IMG/VR virus record: IMGVR_UViG_3300018080_000030 | Location: 1 to 52,552 of that record | Length of the DNA: 52,552 nt | Direction: 5' to 3' (one strand) | Origin: a virus | Shown: positions 21,441 through 28,877 of the stretch, piece after piece | Layout: each line of letters opens with the position of its first letter | How positions within the stretch are numbered: the stretch's first letter is position 1 | Program-made: the position numbers and the translations under genes | Notes under the pieces: generated by a model | The model's database searches: none | The model's input: the letters and a program-made list of their open reading frames with translations, nothing else | What the model was told of the DNA's origin: nothing

Positions 21441-22697
21441 TTGCCAATAACACTTGACACTGACGACAAAGGGAGACCAATTACTGGGATAAAAAGCGCA
21501 CTCCCACATGGGGATTTGCAGTCTTATGGTGACAAAGTTCACACTGTTGATGCTGAAGACGCCTTCGGAGACTTGGAGTTTGAAGACATCCCTGTCGGCA
21601 AACCTGAAGAAAATCAGGGGAATGGTAAGCAGCAACAACAGGCAGCTAAAGGTGATAACGAGAGTGCTGATGATGCGGCATCAGAAGATGAGGAAGAACA
21701 GCAGCAACAGCAGCAAGATGACGATGATGAGGCTGGAGATGAGCAGGGTACTGAAGATGCAGGTGACGCTGGGGATGATGAGGGCAAAACTGTAAGGGGA
21801 GTTAAGGTAGACATAAGTGAGGAGACTTACCAATACCTCATCAAGCTCCCAAAGGACCAACTTATCGCCAGGGGAGAGAAACTGAAGAATGAAGTCTCCA
21901 AAGTAGGCACACGGCTGGGGCAGCTGGAGAAGGTAGTGGGTCCCACTGTTATGAAAGCTCTGAATGATGGTGAGGATCTAACTGTGGTTAAGAATCTGAT
22001 GGCTGATCTACCTGACCCAGCATTTCAGGAACATATAAGTCATTTCTATGAGGAGCATCAACGTGGCGCTGATGGTAGCTGGAAAAGGTCTGCTGATTAT
22101 GTGCCGCCTAAGCCGGTGTTGGATGAGATTTTGAGGCTTAATGCCGAGAGAGATAAGCTGACGGTGATGGATTTCTTTGAAGGAGAAGCAGGAGAGTTTG
22201 ACTTCAATGAAGCACACACTTCTCCTGGCAGTAAAAGTGGCATTGCATTAAAAAAGTTTGAACAAAAGAAGGCGGAAATAGAATCCAGCTTACAAGAGTT
22301 GGCTTCAAGAGCAACGCAGGCTTCTCAACAGAGCGCAGTGTCTGCTGAGGAGCAGGTAAGAAAAACACAGGAAAATTGGAAAGCGTTAGAAGCTAAACAC
22401 CCAGAGCTTGTTGACCCGCACGTTAGAGCTGAATTCGTACAGTACCTGAAGACTAATAAAGGTAATCTGTATGATGTATATTTTGAGGCTTTTAGGGCAT
22501 CAAAGCATGGACAGAAGACTACGCGCACATTGGTACTGGAAGAGTTGTCTCTGGTCAACAAAAACCGGAGCAAAAAAACCAGACCTAAGCAGTCGCGAGG
22601 GACTGATAAACAGGGTAAAAGTTTCCATGACGTTGATCCTAAACAACGCGAGGTTGTGAAATCTGATGCTGATTACTTCGGTGATTATGAGGAGTGA
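21441..22697 (+). CDS. Probable capsid scaffolding protein
   Basis: 418 aa if started at TTG 21441, which has a perfect AGAGGAGG five bases upstream; GTG starts at 21405/21408 in frame lack an SD. The first 130 residues are extremely acidic and Gln-rich (runs of Asp, Glu and Gln), followed by helices with charged heptads (LKNEVSKVGTRLGQLEKVV) and a basic C-terminal tail (KNRSKKTRPKQSRG). Acidic, helical, with a basic C-terminal tail, and immediately before the major capsid gene: this is how scaffolds look in P22- and T7-like phages. Sequence similarity to a known scaffold is not evident. Confidence 0.7.
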   Translation: MPITLDTDDKGRPITGIKSALPHGDLQSYGDKVHTVDAEDAFGDLEFEDIPVGKPEENQGNGKQQQQAAKGDNESADDAASEDEEEQQQQQQDDDDEAGDEQGTEDAGDAGDDEGKTVRGVKVDISEETYQYLIKLPKDQLIARGEKLKNEVSKVGTRLGQLEKVVGPTVMKALNDGEDLTVVKNLMADLPDPAFQEHISHFYEEHQRGADGSWKRSADYVPPKPVLDEILRLNAERDKLTVMDFFEGEAGEFDFNEAHTSPGSKSGIALKKFEQKKAEIESSLQELASRATQASQQSAVSAEEQVRKTQENWKALEAKHPELVDPHVRAEFVQYLKTNKGNLYDVYFEAFRASKHGQKTTRTLVLEELSLVNKNRSKKTRPKQSRGTDKQGKSFHDVDPKQREVVKSDADYFGDYEE

Positions 22698-22750
22698 TGA
22701 CAATCCCGCACACTGTCGTACAAATGGAGGACGTGGATGAAGCTGTGTAA
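22697..22750 (+). CDS. Micro-ORF between scaffold and capsid genes
   Basis: A 17-codon frame starts at ATG 22697 behind GAGGAGTG and overlaps the scaffold stop. It ends at TAA 22748. It may be a leader peptide coupling scaffold to capsid translation, or chance. Confidence 0.25.
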   Translation: MTIPHTVVQMEDVDEAV

Positions 22751-22768
22751 TAAACGGAGGAATAAGGT

Positions 22769-24172
22769 ATGGCAGCGACAACTGTATTAGGATTGACGGG
22801 TGTGTCAAGAACTGATGGAGCTGCGCCCCCGCTACAGAACCGTAGAAAATATGATCGTTCTGACAAGATCATAATGAAGGGCTTAGCCGACGCACCGTTA
22901 CTCCATATAATGATAAAACGAGGCCAAAAGCGTGCAGTAGGCGACATCAAATACTATATGTTTGAAGACGACTACTTTGTGCAGTCAGGAACACTCAAAG
23001 GGTGTACGGCTGCTGGCGCCGATGCGGCCTTAACCACTGGTCTTCAGTATATGTATATTGCTGGAGACGCAAGTGAAAAGGGCAACACTTTATTACGGCC
23101 AAATGACATCATTCATATTCCTGCCTTTCAGGATAATCAAACCAATACTAAAGGTACTGGTAATGGAACTACTGACGGTGCGGTAGGTATGGCTGGTGAA
23201 GATGTTCGGATTCGTGAGTTTGTCACAGATAACGTAGCACTTGTTACCCGAGGCGGTGGTGAGGGGACACTTACCACAAACATCACAGCTGGTAGTGGGA
23301 ATACCTTGAAGTGGGAATACAAGGGTAATGCACTTCCAGACGCCTCTGCAAGCCCTGTCGCCAGAGCGCAGGCTATCGATGAAGACTACAACTATCGTCA
23401 GGTCATGCGACTCTCATGGGACGTCTCAGGACGTAACTTGATGCAGGACATGTATGGGCCAAGTGATATTCAAAGGTATGCTGTGAAGAACAGAACTCAG
23501 TTCCTGAGAAATCTGGAGCGGACATTCTGGACAGGTCACAGATACATTGCATACTCTGCAAACGGGTTGGAACAGTCAACAACTGGCGGTGCTTTCGAGT
23601 ATATAGTAGATACCTCCACTACTCGTAAAGCTGTATATGATGCCAGCAAAGACCTCCTTGAGGGTGACGCTTCTCAGCGAGTCTGGAAAGTGAATAAAAA
23701 CTTTGGACTGGATAACTACAATCGGTTTATGGAGAAGGCATTAAAGTACGGCAGTAGAAATAAGCTTGGTGTCGGAGGCCGAGAATTCTTGGTTACTCTG
23801 GAATCAATGCTACGTCCGTACTATGGCAGCTTTGACTGGGATGTGGACTCTTTCGGTTTTGGAGTTGTCATGGCAAGATGTTCGTTTGGTAGAATCCCGA
23901 TCGTAGTTGAGCAGGAATGGTCAGACTGCGCCGCGGGATATGGTTATTTCTTTGCATCCGTTGACATGGATTACATGTGGTATGTGTATGGCGCAGGCCC
24001 ATGTGCCATCAAGGGATGCGGAAATACCAATAGCGATGTACATTTACATCAGGAAATTCAGGGCAATGATGAAGCTCATCGCAAAGATGAGTTGTTTGCA
24101 GACTTTGGTTTCGACCAGAGATTCCGCAAAGCTCACAGCTTAATCGTAGCCGAAGCCTCAACCATTAGTTAA
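22769..24172 (+). CDS. Major capsid protein
   Basis: 467 aa, SD CGGAGGAATAAGG. It follows the scaffold candidate and precedes small head genes. Features fit an HK97-fold capsid of the SU10/DUF5309 style: an N-terminal extended segment, a long middle helix region with RNLERTFWTGHRY, a repeated aromatic P-domain-like stretch (LRPYYGSFDWDVDSFGFGVV) and a C-terminal beta part. Gly/Thr-rich loops at about 110-175 may form a surface insertion. High-level expression is suggested by the strong SD. Capsid identity is confident from context; the fold name is inference. Confidence 0.8.
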   Translation: MAATTVLGLTGVSRTDGAAPPLQNRRKYDRSDKIIMKGLADAPLLHIMIKRGQKRAVGDIKYYMFEDDYFVQSGTLKGCTAAGADAALTTGLQYMYIAGDASEKGNTLLRPNDIIHIPAFQDNQTNTKGTGNGTTDGAVGMAGEDVRIREFVTDNVALVTRGGGEGTLTTNITAGSGNTLKWEYKGNALPDASASPVARAQAIDEDYNYRQVMRLSWDVSGRNLMQDMYGPSDIQRYAVKNRTQFLRNLERTFWTGHRYIAYSANGLEQSTTGGAFEYIVDTSTTRKAVYDASKDLLEGDASQRVWKVNKNFGLDNYNRFMEKALKYGSRNKLGVGGREFLVTLESMLRPYYGSFDWDVDSFGFGVVMARCSFGRIPIVVEQEWSDCAAGYGYFFASVDMDYMWYVYGAGPCAIKGCGNTNSDVHLHQEIQGNDEAHRKDELFADFGFDQRFRKAHSLIVAEASTIS

Positions 24173-24183
24173 AGGAGGTCGGT

Positions 24184-24870
24184 ATGCCACTTAACACAAC
24201 AAAGCAGAACAGACGACGTGGTGACTATGACAGAAATGTCAAACGTAAGAAGATATTTGTCCCCGCATTGCCGTCAGGAATACCTGCTGGTGCAGTGGAG
24301 CATAACGGTACAACCACCACGACTGCTCTATTCTATGCCGTAGGTGATCAGGTAGCTGCTTTCGCCGATCTCAACAGTACCCGTCAGGTCTTTCCAAGAC
24401 TGGCCACACAGAACGATGAAGTAAGTATTAACTGGAAAGTACCTGATGACTACTATAATGGTGAGGACATGTTTGTCTGGGTAGTATTTGCCCCTGACGG
24501 GTGTACGACTACCAGTGCGCAATTATCGTACATAGTTTACTATGATGCTAAGAAGGTTGTGGATTATGGACGGAAGCCTGGTACCAAGGATACCCTTACA
24601 GGCGAGGCTGCTACAGAGGCAAGCACTGCAATGGATGATGCGATTGATCAGGACATCTACATGGATGGGCTTACTAAGTACGCGATGTATCGCGGTGAAC
24701 GAGGTAAGATTAGTGGGTCCAAGGTGCATGTGGAGGACTGGATGACCTTTAAGATTAAGTGTGATGCTGCTATCGTAGATAGCGCCGCTATGTCTATCGT
24801 AGGTCTTGAAATCGATTATGCATTGCGTTACCGCAATCCTGATGGTACAGAAATTTACTTTGAAGAGTAA
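24184..24870 (+). CDS. Head-associated structural protein
   Basis: 228 aa, SD AAAGGAGGTCGGT. A basic N terminus (KQNRRRGDYDRNVKRKK) is followed by a beta-rich body with alternating hydrophobics (EDMFVWVVFAPDG, AQLSYIVYYDAK) typical of immunoglobulin-like or jelly-roll decoration proteins. Position between the capsid gene and another small structural gene suggests a decoration or head-fibre role. No direct family match recognised. Confidence 0.6.
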   Translation: MPLNTTKQNRRRGDYDRNVKRKKIFVPALPSGIPAGAVEHNGTTTTTALFYAVGDQVAAFADLNSTRQVFPRLATQNDEVSINWKVPDDYYNGEDMFVWVVFAPDGCTTTSAQLSYIVYYDAKKVVDYGRKPGTKDTLTGEAATEASTAMDDAIDQDIYMDGLTKYAMYRGERGKISGSKVHVEDWMTFKIKCDAAIVDSAAMSIVGLEIDYALRYRNPDGTEIYFEE

Positions 24871-24882
24871 TAGGAGGTCGTA

Positions 24883-25278
24883 ATGACACGATATGGAAGA
24901 GGTAGTCAGCATGGCCACGCTATGGACTCTACTTTACGGACACCGGCAGGGGGTGTTGGTAAGATGGTATTCGAGTTCGTTAAGGTAAGCCCCAGTAGCG
25001 ATACTGTGTACGTCTACAACAGAAACAAAACCGCCTACGGGCAGGACCCAACTGATGCGACGACTGGTGCGGCAATTGTGAACGACATTAAATATGTCGA
25101 GCACATCACCGTGACACCGTACATGGTGACTGGTGCGCCGTCCACAACTACCGCACAGAGGCCACCTGTGGTGAAGTATATAAATGGGCCTACGACACTT
25201 GCCCTTATTTACACGATGGGATTGGCTGCCGCTGGTGGCTCAGGTGTTACGATAGGCATCTTTGGTAAGTCATGGTAA
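24883..25278 (+). CDS. Small head-associated structural protein
   Basis: 131 aa, SD TAGGAGGTCGTA. It is Gly/Thr-rich with beta character (SSDTVYVYNRNK, VEHITVTPYMVTG) and a hydrophobic C terminus (TLALIYTMGLAAAGGSGVT). It probably forms part of the capsid surface or a head-tail joint. A strong stem-loop at 25287-25319 follows and may end the head transcript. Confidence 0.58.
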   Translation: MTRYGRGSQHGHAMDSTLRTPAGGVGKMVFEFVKVSPSSDTVYVYNRNKTAYGQDPTDATTGAAIVNDIKYVEHITVTPYMVTGAPSTTTAQRPPVVKYINGPTTLALIYTMGLAAAGGSGVTIGIFGKSW

Positions 25279-25286
25279 ACAACAAA

Positions 25287-25319
25287 GGTGGAGCTGCTGA
25301 ACTATATGGCAGCTCCGCC
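25287..25319 (+). terminator. Stem-loop between head genes and glycosyltransferase cassette
   Basis: An 11-bp stem GGTGGAGCTGC/GCAGCTCCGCC (one G-U pair) encloses an 11-nt loop, eight bases after the stop at 25278. No T tract follows. It may be a transcript 3'-end stabiliser or partial terminator that lowers expression of the glycosyltransferases relative to capsid genes. Confidence 0.5.
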
Positions 25320-25338
25320 GCAATTATGGAGGACCATT

Positions 25339-26358
25339 ATGAGATATTGTCTTTATGCTCAACCGCAGTGGTTGATACAAAGCTATGGACTTAGTCCAAA
25401 CACTGTGACACCTATTAAGCATCTCGCGCTGCCAAGGGTGATGCACAGCGGTCTGGTAAACTGGATGAAGGTATTAGAAGGTGTAGCGTGTGTTCCTGCT
25501 AATAAGGAAATGTATGAAGCTGTGGATGTTATCAACGTAAACTTGCCTACCAGGAACATCGGCTGTATCAAAAAGATACACCAGCATCTTCGTGATTTAC
25601 AGATGAATGGTAAGGCTCCAATGGTTATCGCTAACCCTGATTATGCCGTAGAGATGTGGTGGTATGAAGGACGCATTGACTTGTTTTTGAAGGACATAAA
25701 TCTGGCTGATAAAATCTTCTGTGTACATCCAGCGATGAGTGAGACGTTGGAGGTGTTGCTGGAGAAGCAGGTGTGGACAATCCCACATCCAACAGATGTG
25801 CAGACGTTGCGTACTGAGTTTTTTGAAAAAAGATACAGTGACCCATTTAATTTCATCACTGTACTCGTCTTAGCCCATAGTTATGATAGGAACTATATTA
25901 TACCAACTGAGGTAGTGCAGACTATTCAGAATAACGATGCTGTGATGAGGACCGCGATGGTCGGTAAAGTCGGCAGGGATTCAATGTACCTTAAAGACAG
26001 GTATGACGAATACTATGAGGCAATGCCCTTTCCGGATCTAATGAACCTGATTAGTAGAGCTGATGTAGTTATCGACACATCGTTCTTTCACAGCTATGGC
26101 AGGGTTCCGGTAGAGTGTGCTGCTGTAGGAACACCTTGCATCACACACAACACAGTCTATTCTGGGAAGCTATTGTTCCCTGAGTATCAGTGTGATATTA
26201 TGGATGGGAAGCAGCTGTTTCAGAAGATCAACCAGGTGTTGTTTAATGAGCCACCAAGCAAGTCCACCCGGGAAACATACTCTAAGGAGGCTGAGAAACA
26301 CTTTGGCTATGAAACTTCACGTAGAAAATTTACCAAAATGGTAGAGGAGGTTATATGA
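25339..26358 (+). CDS. GT-B (GT4-like) glycosyltransferase 1
   Basis: 339 aa from ATG 25339 (SD ATGGAGGACC). The C-terminal half has the GT-B donor-binding pattern: ISRADVVIDTSFFHSYGRVPVECAAVGTPCI style helix-strand with Glu in VPVECAAVGTP, as in GT4 enzymes. The N-terminal half is alpha/beta with ADKIFCVHPAMSETL and WTIPHPTDV, a hinge often seen before the donor domain. It should transfer sugar from an activated nucleotide to an unknown acceptor. It is translationally coupled to the next glycosyltransferase (ATGA at 26355). Confidence 0.78.
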   Translation: MRYCLYAQPQWLIQSYGLSPNTVTPIKHLALPRVMHSGLVNWMKVLEGVACVPANKEMYEAVDVINVNLPTRNIGCIKKIHQHLRDLQMNGKAPMVIANPDYAVEMWWYEGRIDLFLKDINLADKIFCVHPAMSETLEVLLEKQVWTIPHPTDVQTLRTEFFEKRYSDPFNFITVLVLAHSYDRNYIIPTEVVQTIQNNDAVMRTAMVGKVGRDSMYLKDRYDEYYEAMPFPDLMNLISRADVVIDTSFFHSYGRVPVECAAVGTPCITHNTVYSGKLLFPEYQCDIMDGKQLFQKINQVLFNEPPSKSTRETYSKEAEKHFGYETSRRKFTKMVEEVI

Positions 26359-27245
26359 AAGTAGCCATTGTTGCAATAGATGGAAGTTGGACCGCCTCTA
26401 TAGGGTATGAGTATGCGATTAATACTACAGGTGCAGAATGCCAATGCTTTTATCAGCTACCTAATCTTTATGGTCACAATAATCCCCAGGGAGAGTATTT
26501 CACTGACCTGAAAGATGTCCCTCACAAGTATGACTTGTTGATATTCGCAGGTACAAAGCTGTTCCATGAAGCCTACCTAAGATGCCCTGAGCTGCTAAAG
26601 GCTTACAAGGGCTGTATAAAGGTCATTCCAAGTGGCAGGTACTACAGAAAAAACCACGAGATGTTGAATGCCGCATTCAAAGATGTCGGTGTTGAGTTAC
26701 ATGTGATGCCGGATTTATTCCGATATTGTGAAGGGGAGCAGGTCCCGTTCTATCCACCCATGGAACTGGTTCCTACATTCCAGGCACCATATATAACTGT
26801 GTGTCACTCGCCATGTAATGTACAGAAGATGATGACAAAGGGTTCACATATTATCTGCCCTACGGTTATGAAGTTTACAGTAGCATTTGATGTAATACTG
26901 TATACTCCATGGCCACAAGCCATACAGCGTAAAGCTCGGTGCCATATTTTCATAGATCAGATAGTGAGTATACGTGAGTACACTGGCGGCATAGGTAAAT
27001 CTGGTCTTGAAGCTATGTCTTTAGGACTGGCAACTATCTCCAGTGGGGAGCCATACACATCAGACTTGCTGCCTTCTCCACCGGTGCTGTGGGCTGATAA
27101 GGACACCTTGAAATATGCGCTGATTAATCTGTTACAGAAAGCCGATTACAGGAGAAAGGTGATCGAGGAGCAGCGCTCATGGGCCAGAGAGTTTCTCAGC
27201 TATGAGTTTGCTGGAAGACTACTGATGAAGGGGGGTAAGAGATGA
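26355..27245 (+). CDS. GT-B-type glycosyltransferase 2
   Basis: 296 aa, SD GAGGAGGTT, ATGA overlap on both sides. The recognisable part is the donor domain: HIFIDQIVSIREYTGGIGKSGLEAMSLGLATISSG, in which SGLEAMSLG is the GT4-type Glu helix. The N-terminal domain is alpha/beta. Short for the family (usual 350-400 aa), so loops may be reduced. The acceptor is unknown; virion protein, phage DNA or host envelope are all possible. Confidence 0.74.
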   Translation: MKVAIVAIDGSWTASIGYEYAINTTGAECQCFYQLPNLYGHNNPQGEYFTDLKDVPHKYDLLIFAGTKLFHEAYLRCPELLKAYKGCIKVIPSGRYYRKNHEMLNAAFKDVGVELHVMPDLFRYCEGEQVPFYPPMELVPTFQAPYITVCHSPCNVQKMMTKGSHIICPTVMKFTVAFDVILYTPWPQAIQRKARCHIFIDQIVSIREYTGGIGKSGLEAMSLGLATISSGEPYTSDLLPSPPVLWADKDTLKYALINLLQKADYRRKVIEEQRSWAREFLSYEFAGRLLMKGGKR

Positions 27246-28270
27246 AGAAGAAAGTGTTGATGTTTGCTATGTATGATTGGGCTAACTCAGGGTTCAAAAC
27301 CTCAGAAGCTGTAAATAGATGTTCTGATGACTATGAGGTAGAATATTTTGCTGTGAATCCTCACGTCTTTGGATATGAGAGGGGGAGCAATATAATCCTG
27401 GAGAAGGTTGATAGCAAGGTATATCAAAACAATGAGGTGGTAGCAAGGCTCAGGAAAGTGCTGGAGAAGTGTGATATTATGCACTTCAAAGGTGATGAGG
27501 GAGTGCCAAAGACAGTAGCTGAGATTGAAATCGATAGATTAAATAAGCCCGTGGTATGGACTGTGTGTGGTAGGGTATGGGAAGCTAAGCATTCAGAGCT
27601 ATGGGATGAATATGGTAAGTACACCGATGCATTATTAGCCACTACTCCAGACCACTTACAGCATGGGATTGAAGGGACATGGATGCCGCTTCCTATAGAT
27701 GTAGAGAGGTATAAGCCTATACCACGGGCTGATGACTGTATTGTGATTCAGCATTCCACTACTGCTGAGAGAAAGGGAACTGAGCTGATTAACCAGGTCT
27801 TTACTGGGCTGTACGAAGAATATAGCAAGGTCTTTTGCAGTATTCACAGTAATATTCCTTTCCAGTTAGCCATGCAGCTGAAGAGGATTTCTCACATCTT
27901 CGTAGACCAGATAAACAGGTACAATATATATGCAAATAGCGCTCTGGAGGCGATGGCCATAGGAGCTGCTACAGTTGCAAGTTGTGATTGGGCTGATGGG
28001 ATTACTTATGCTACTGAGAAAACGCTGCACGGTGTCCTAATTGAGTTGATAGAGTCACCGGAGAAGCTGCTTGAGGCCCAAAGGTTAGCAAGGGAGTATG
28101 CAGAGCAGGTTCATAGCTACCATGCAGTGTCTGCAAAGCTATGCAAAGTATATGATAGAGTGTTAAAGCGCGGAACGGTGTCTGATAATTCTAAGGTAAT
28201 TGGTCCTCCAGCCACTGTACGACAAGACACCGTTTCCGCTTATGAGAAGGAGACCAAAGATGACGGTTGA
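27242..28270 (+). CDS. GT-B-type glycosyltransferase 3
   Basis: 342 aa. An N-terminal Rossmann-like half (KKKVLMFAMYDWANSGF) and a donor half with HIFVDQINRYNIYANSALEAMAIGAATV; NSALEAMAIG corresponds to the GT4 Glu helix and resembles the same segment of the preceding protein (HIF-DQI in both), suggesting the two arose by duplication. It overlaps the following adaptor-like gene by 11 bases, so the glycosyltransferases are embedded in the structural operon. Confidence 0.76.
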   Translation: MKKKVLMFAMYDWANSGFKTSEAVNRCSDDYEVEYFAVNPHVFGYERGSNIILEKVDSKVYQNNEVVARLRKVLEKCDIMHFKGDEGVPKTVAEIEIDRLNKPVVWTVCGRVWEAKHSELWDEYGKYTDALLATTPDHLQHGIEGTWMPLPIDVERYKPIPRADDCIVIQHSTTAERKGTELINQVFTGLYEEYSKVFCSIHSNIPFQLAMQLKRISHIFVDQINRYNIYANSALEAMAIGAATVASCDWADGITYATEKTLHGVLIELIESPEKLLEAQRLAREYAEQVHSYHAVSAKLCKVYDRVLKRGTVSDNSKVIGPPATVRQDTVSAYEKETKDDG

Positions 28271-28877
28271 TGAGATGTTGGCAAGGTTAGGGTATAGGTT
28301 AGATGATGAAGATGCTGGAAGGTTCACAGAAGCTGTTAAGTTAGGAGCGTTAAATGTTGTGCAGGATGTGGTGGCTGGCACTGTTACCACCTCACTGTTA
28401 AGAGTACTCCATAACACTGTTAATCTCACCTGCTCAAATGATGGCAATGCCTTGCCGGCTGATTACTTTCGGTATGTTGGTGGTGAGCTGTATAAGCTTA
28501 GTCCTGTGAAATGGGTGACTAAGTTGTCGGAGGATAATTTAGGAGTGCTGGATAGCTCACTCACTAAGGGCACTGATAAGGATCCAGTGTGTTATGTATG
28601 GGGTGATAAGATATACCTGAAGATTAACCTTAGCACCTATGGTAAGAATGGCTCAAAGTTGAAGCTGTATTATGTGAAGGAGCCAACAACACTTATATCC
28701 GGTGGTACCTGTGAGATAGCCTCAGTCCTGCACCCATATGTAGTGGACTGGGCTGAGAGTTATCTCAGGAAAACGTATAAGTATGGAAGCCTGGAAGAGG
28801 CGGACAAGATGAACCTGTATGCTGAAGAGCGCATTAAGGTTATTTCAGAGCAATATAAAACAGGAGCTTTGTTATGA
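28260..28877 (+). CDS. Head-tail adaptor-like protein 1
   Basis: 205 aa from ATG 28260 (SD GAAGGAGACC). The helical N terminus (VDEMLARLGYRLDDED), a LPADYFRYVGGELYKL stretch, a KIYLKI strand and a closing helix (HPYVVDWAESYLRKTYKYG) follow the layout of short-tailed phage adaptor (gp4/gp11-type) proteins that ring the portal. A second adaptor-like gene lies at 32068. Function is inferred from pattern and place. Confidence 0.58.
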   Translation: MTVDEMLARLGYRLDDEDAGRFTEAVKLGALNVVQDVVAGTVTTSLLRVLHNTVNLTCSNDGNALPADYFRYVGGELYKLSPVKWVTKLSEDNLGVLDSSLTKGTDKDPVCYVWGDKIYLKINLSTYGKNGSKLKLYYVKEPTTLISGGTCEIASVLHPYVVDWAESYLRKTYKYGSLEEADKMNLYAEERIKVISEQYKTGALL

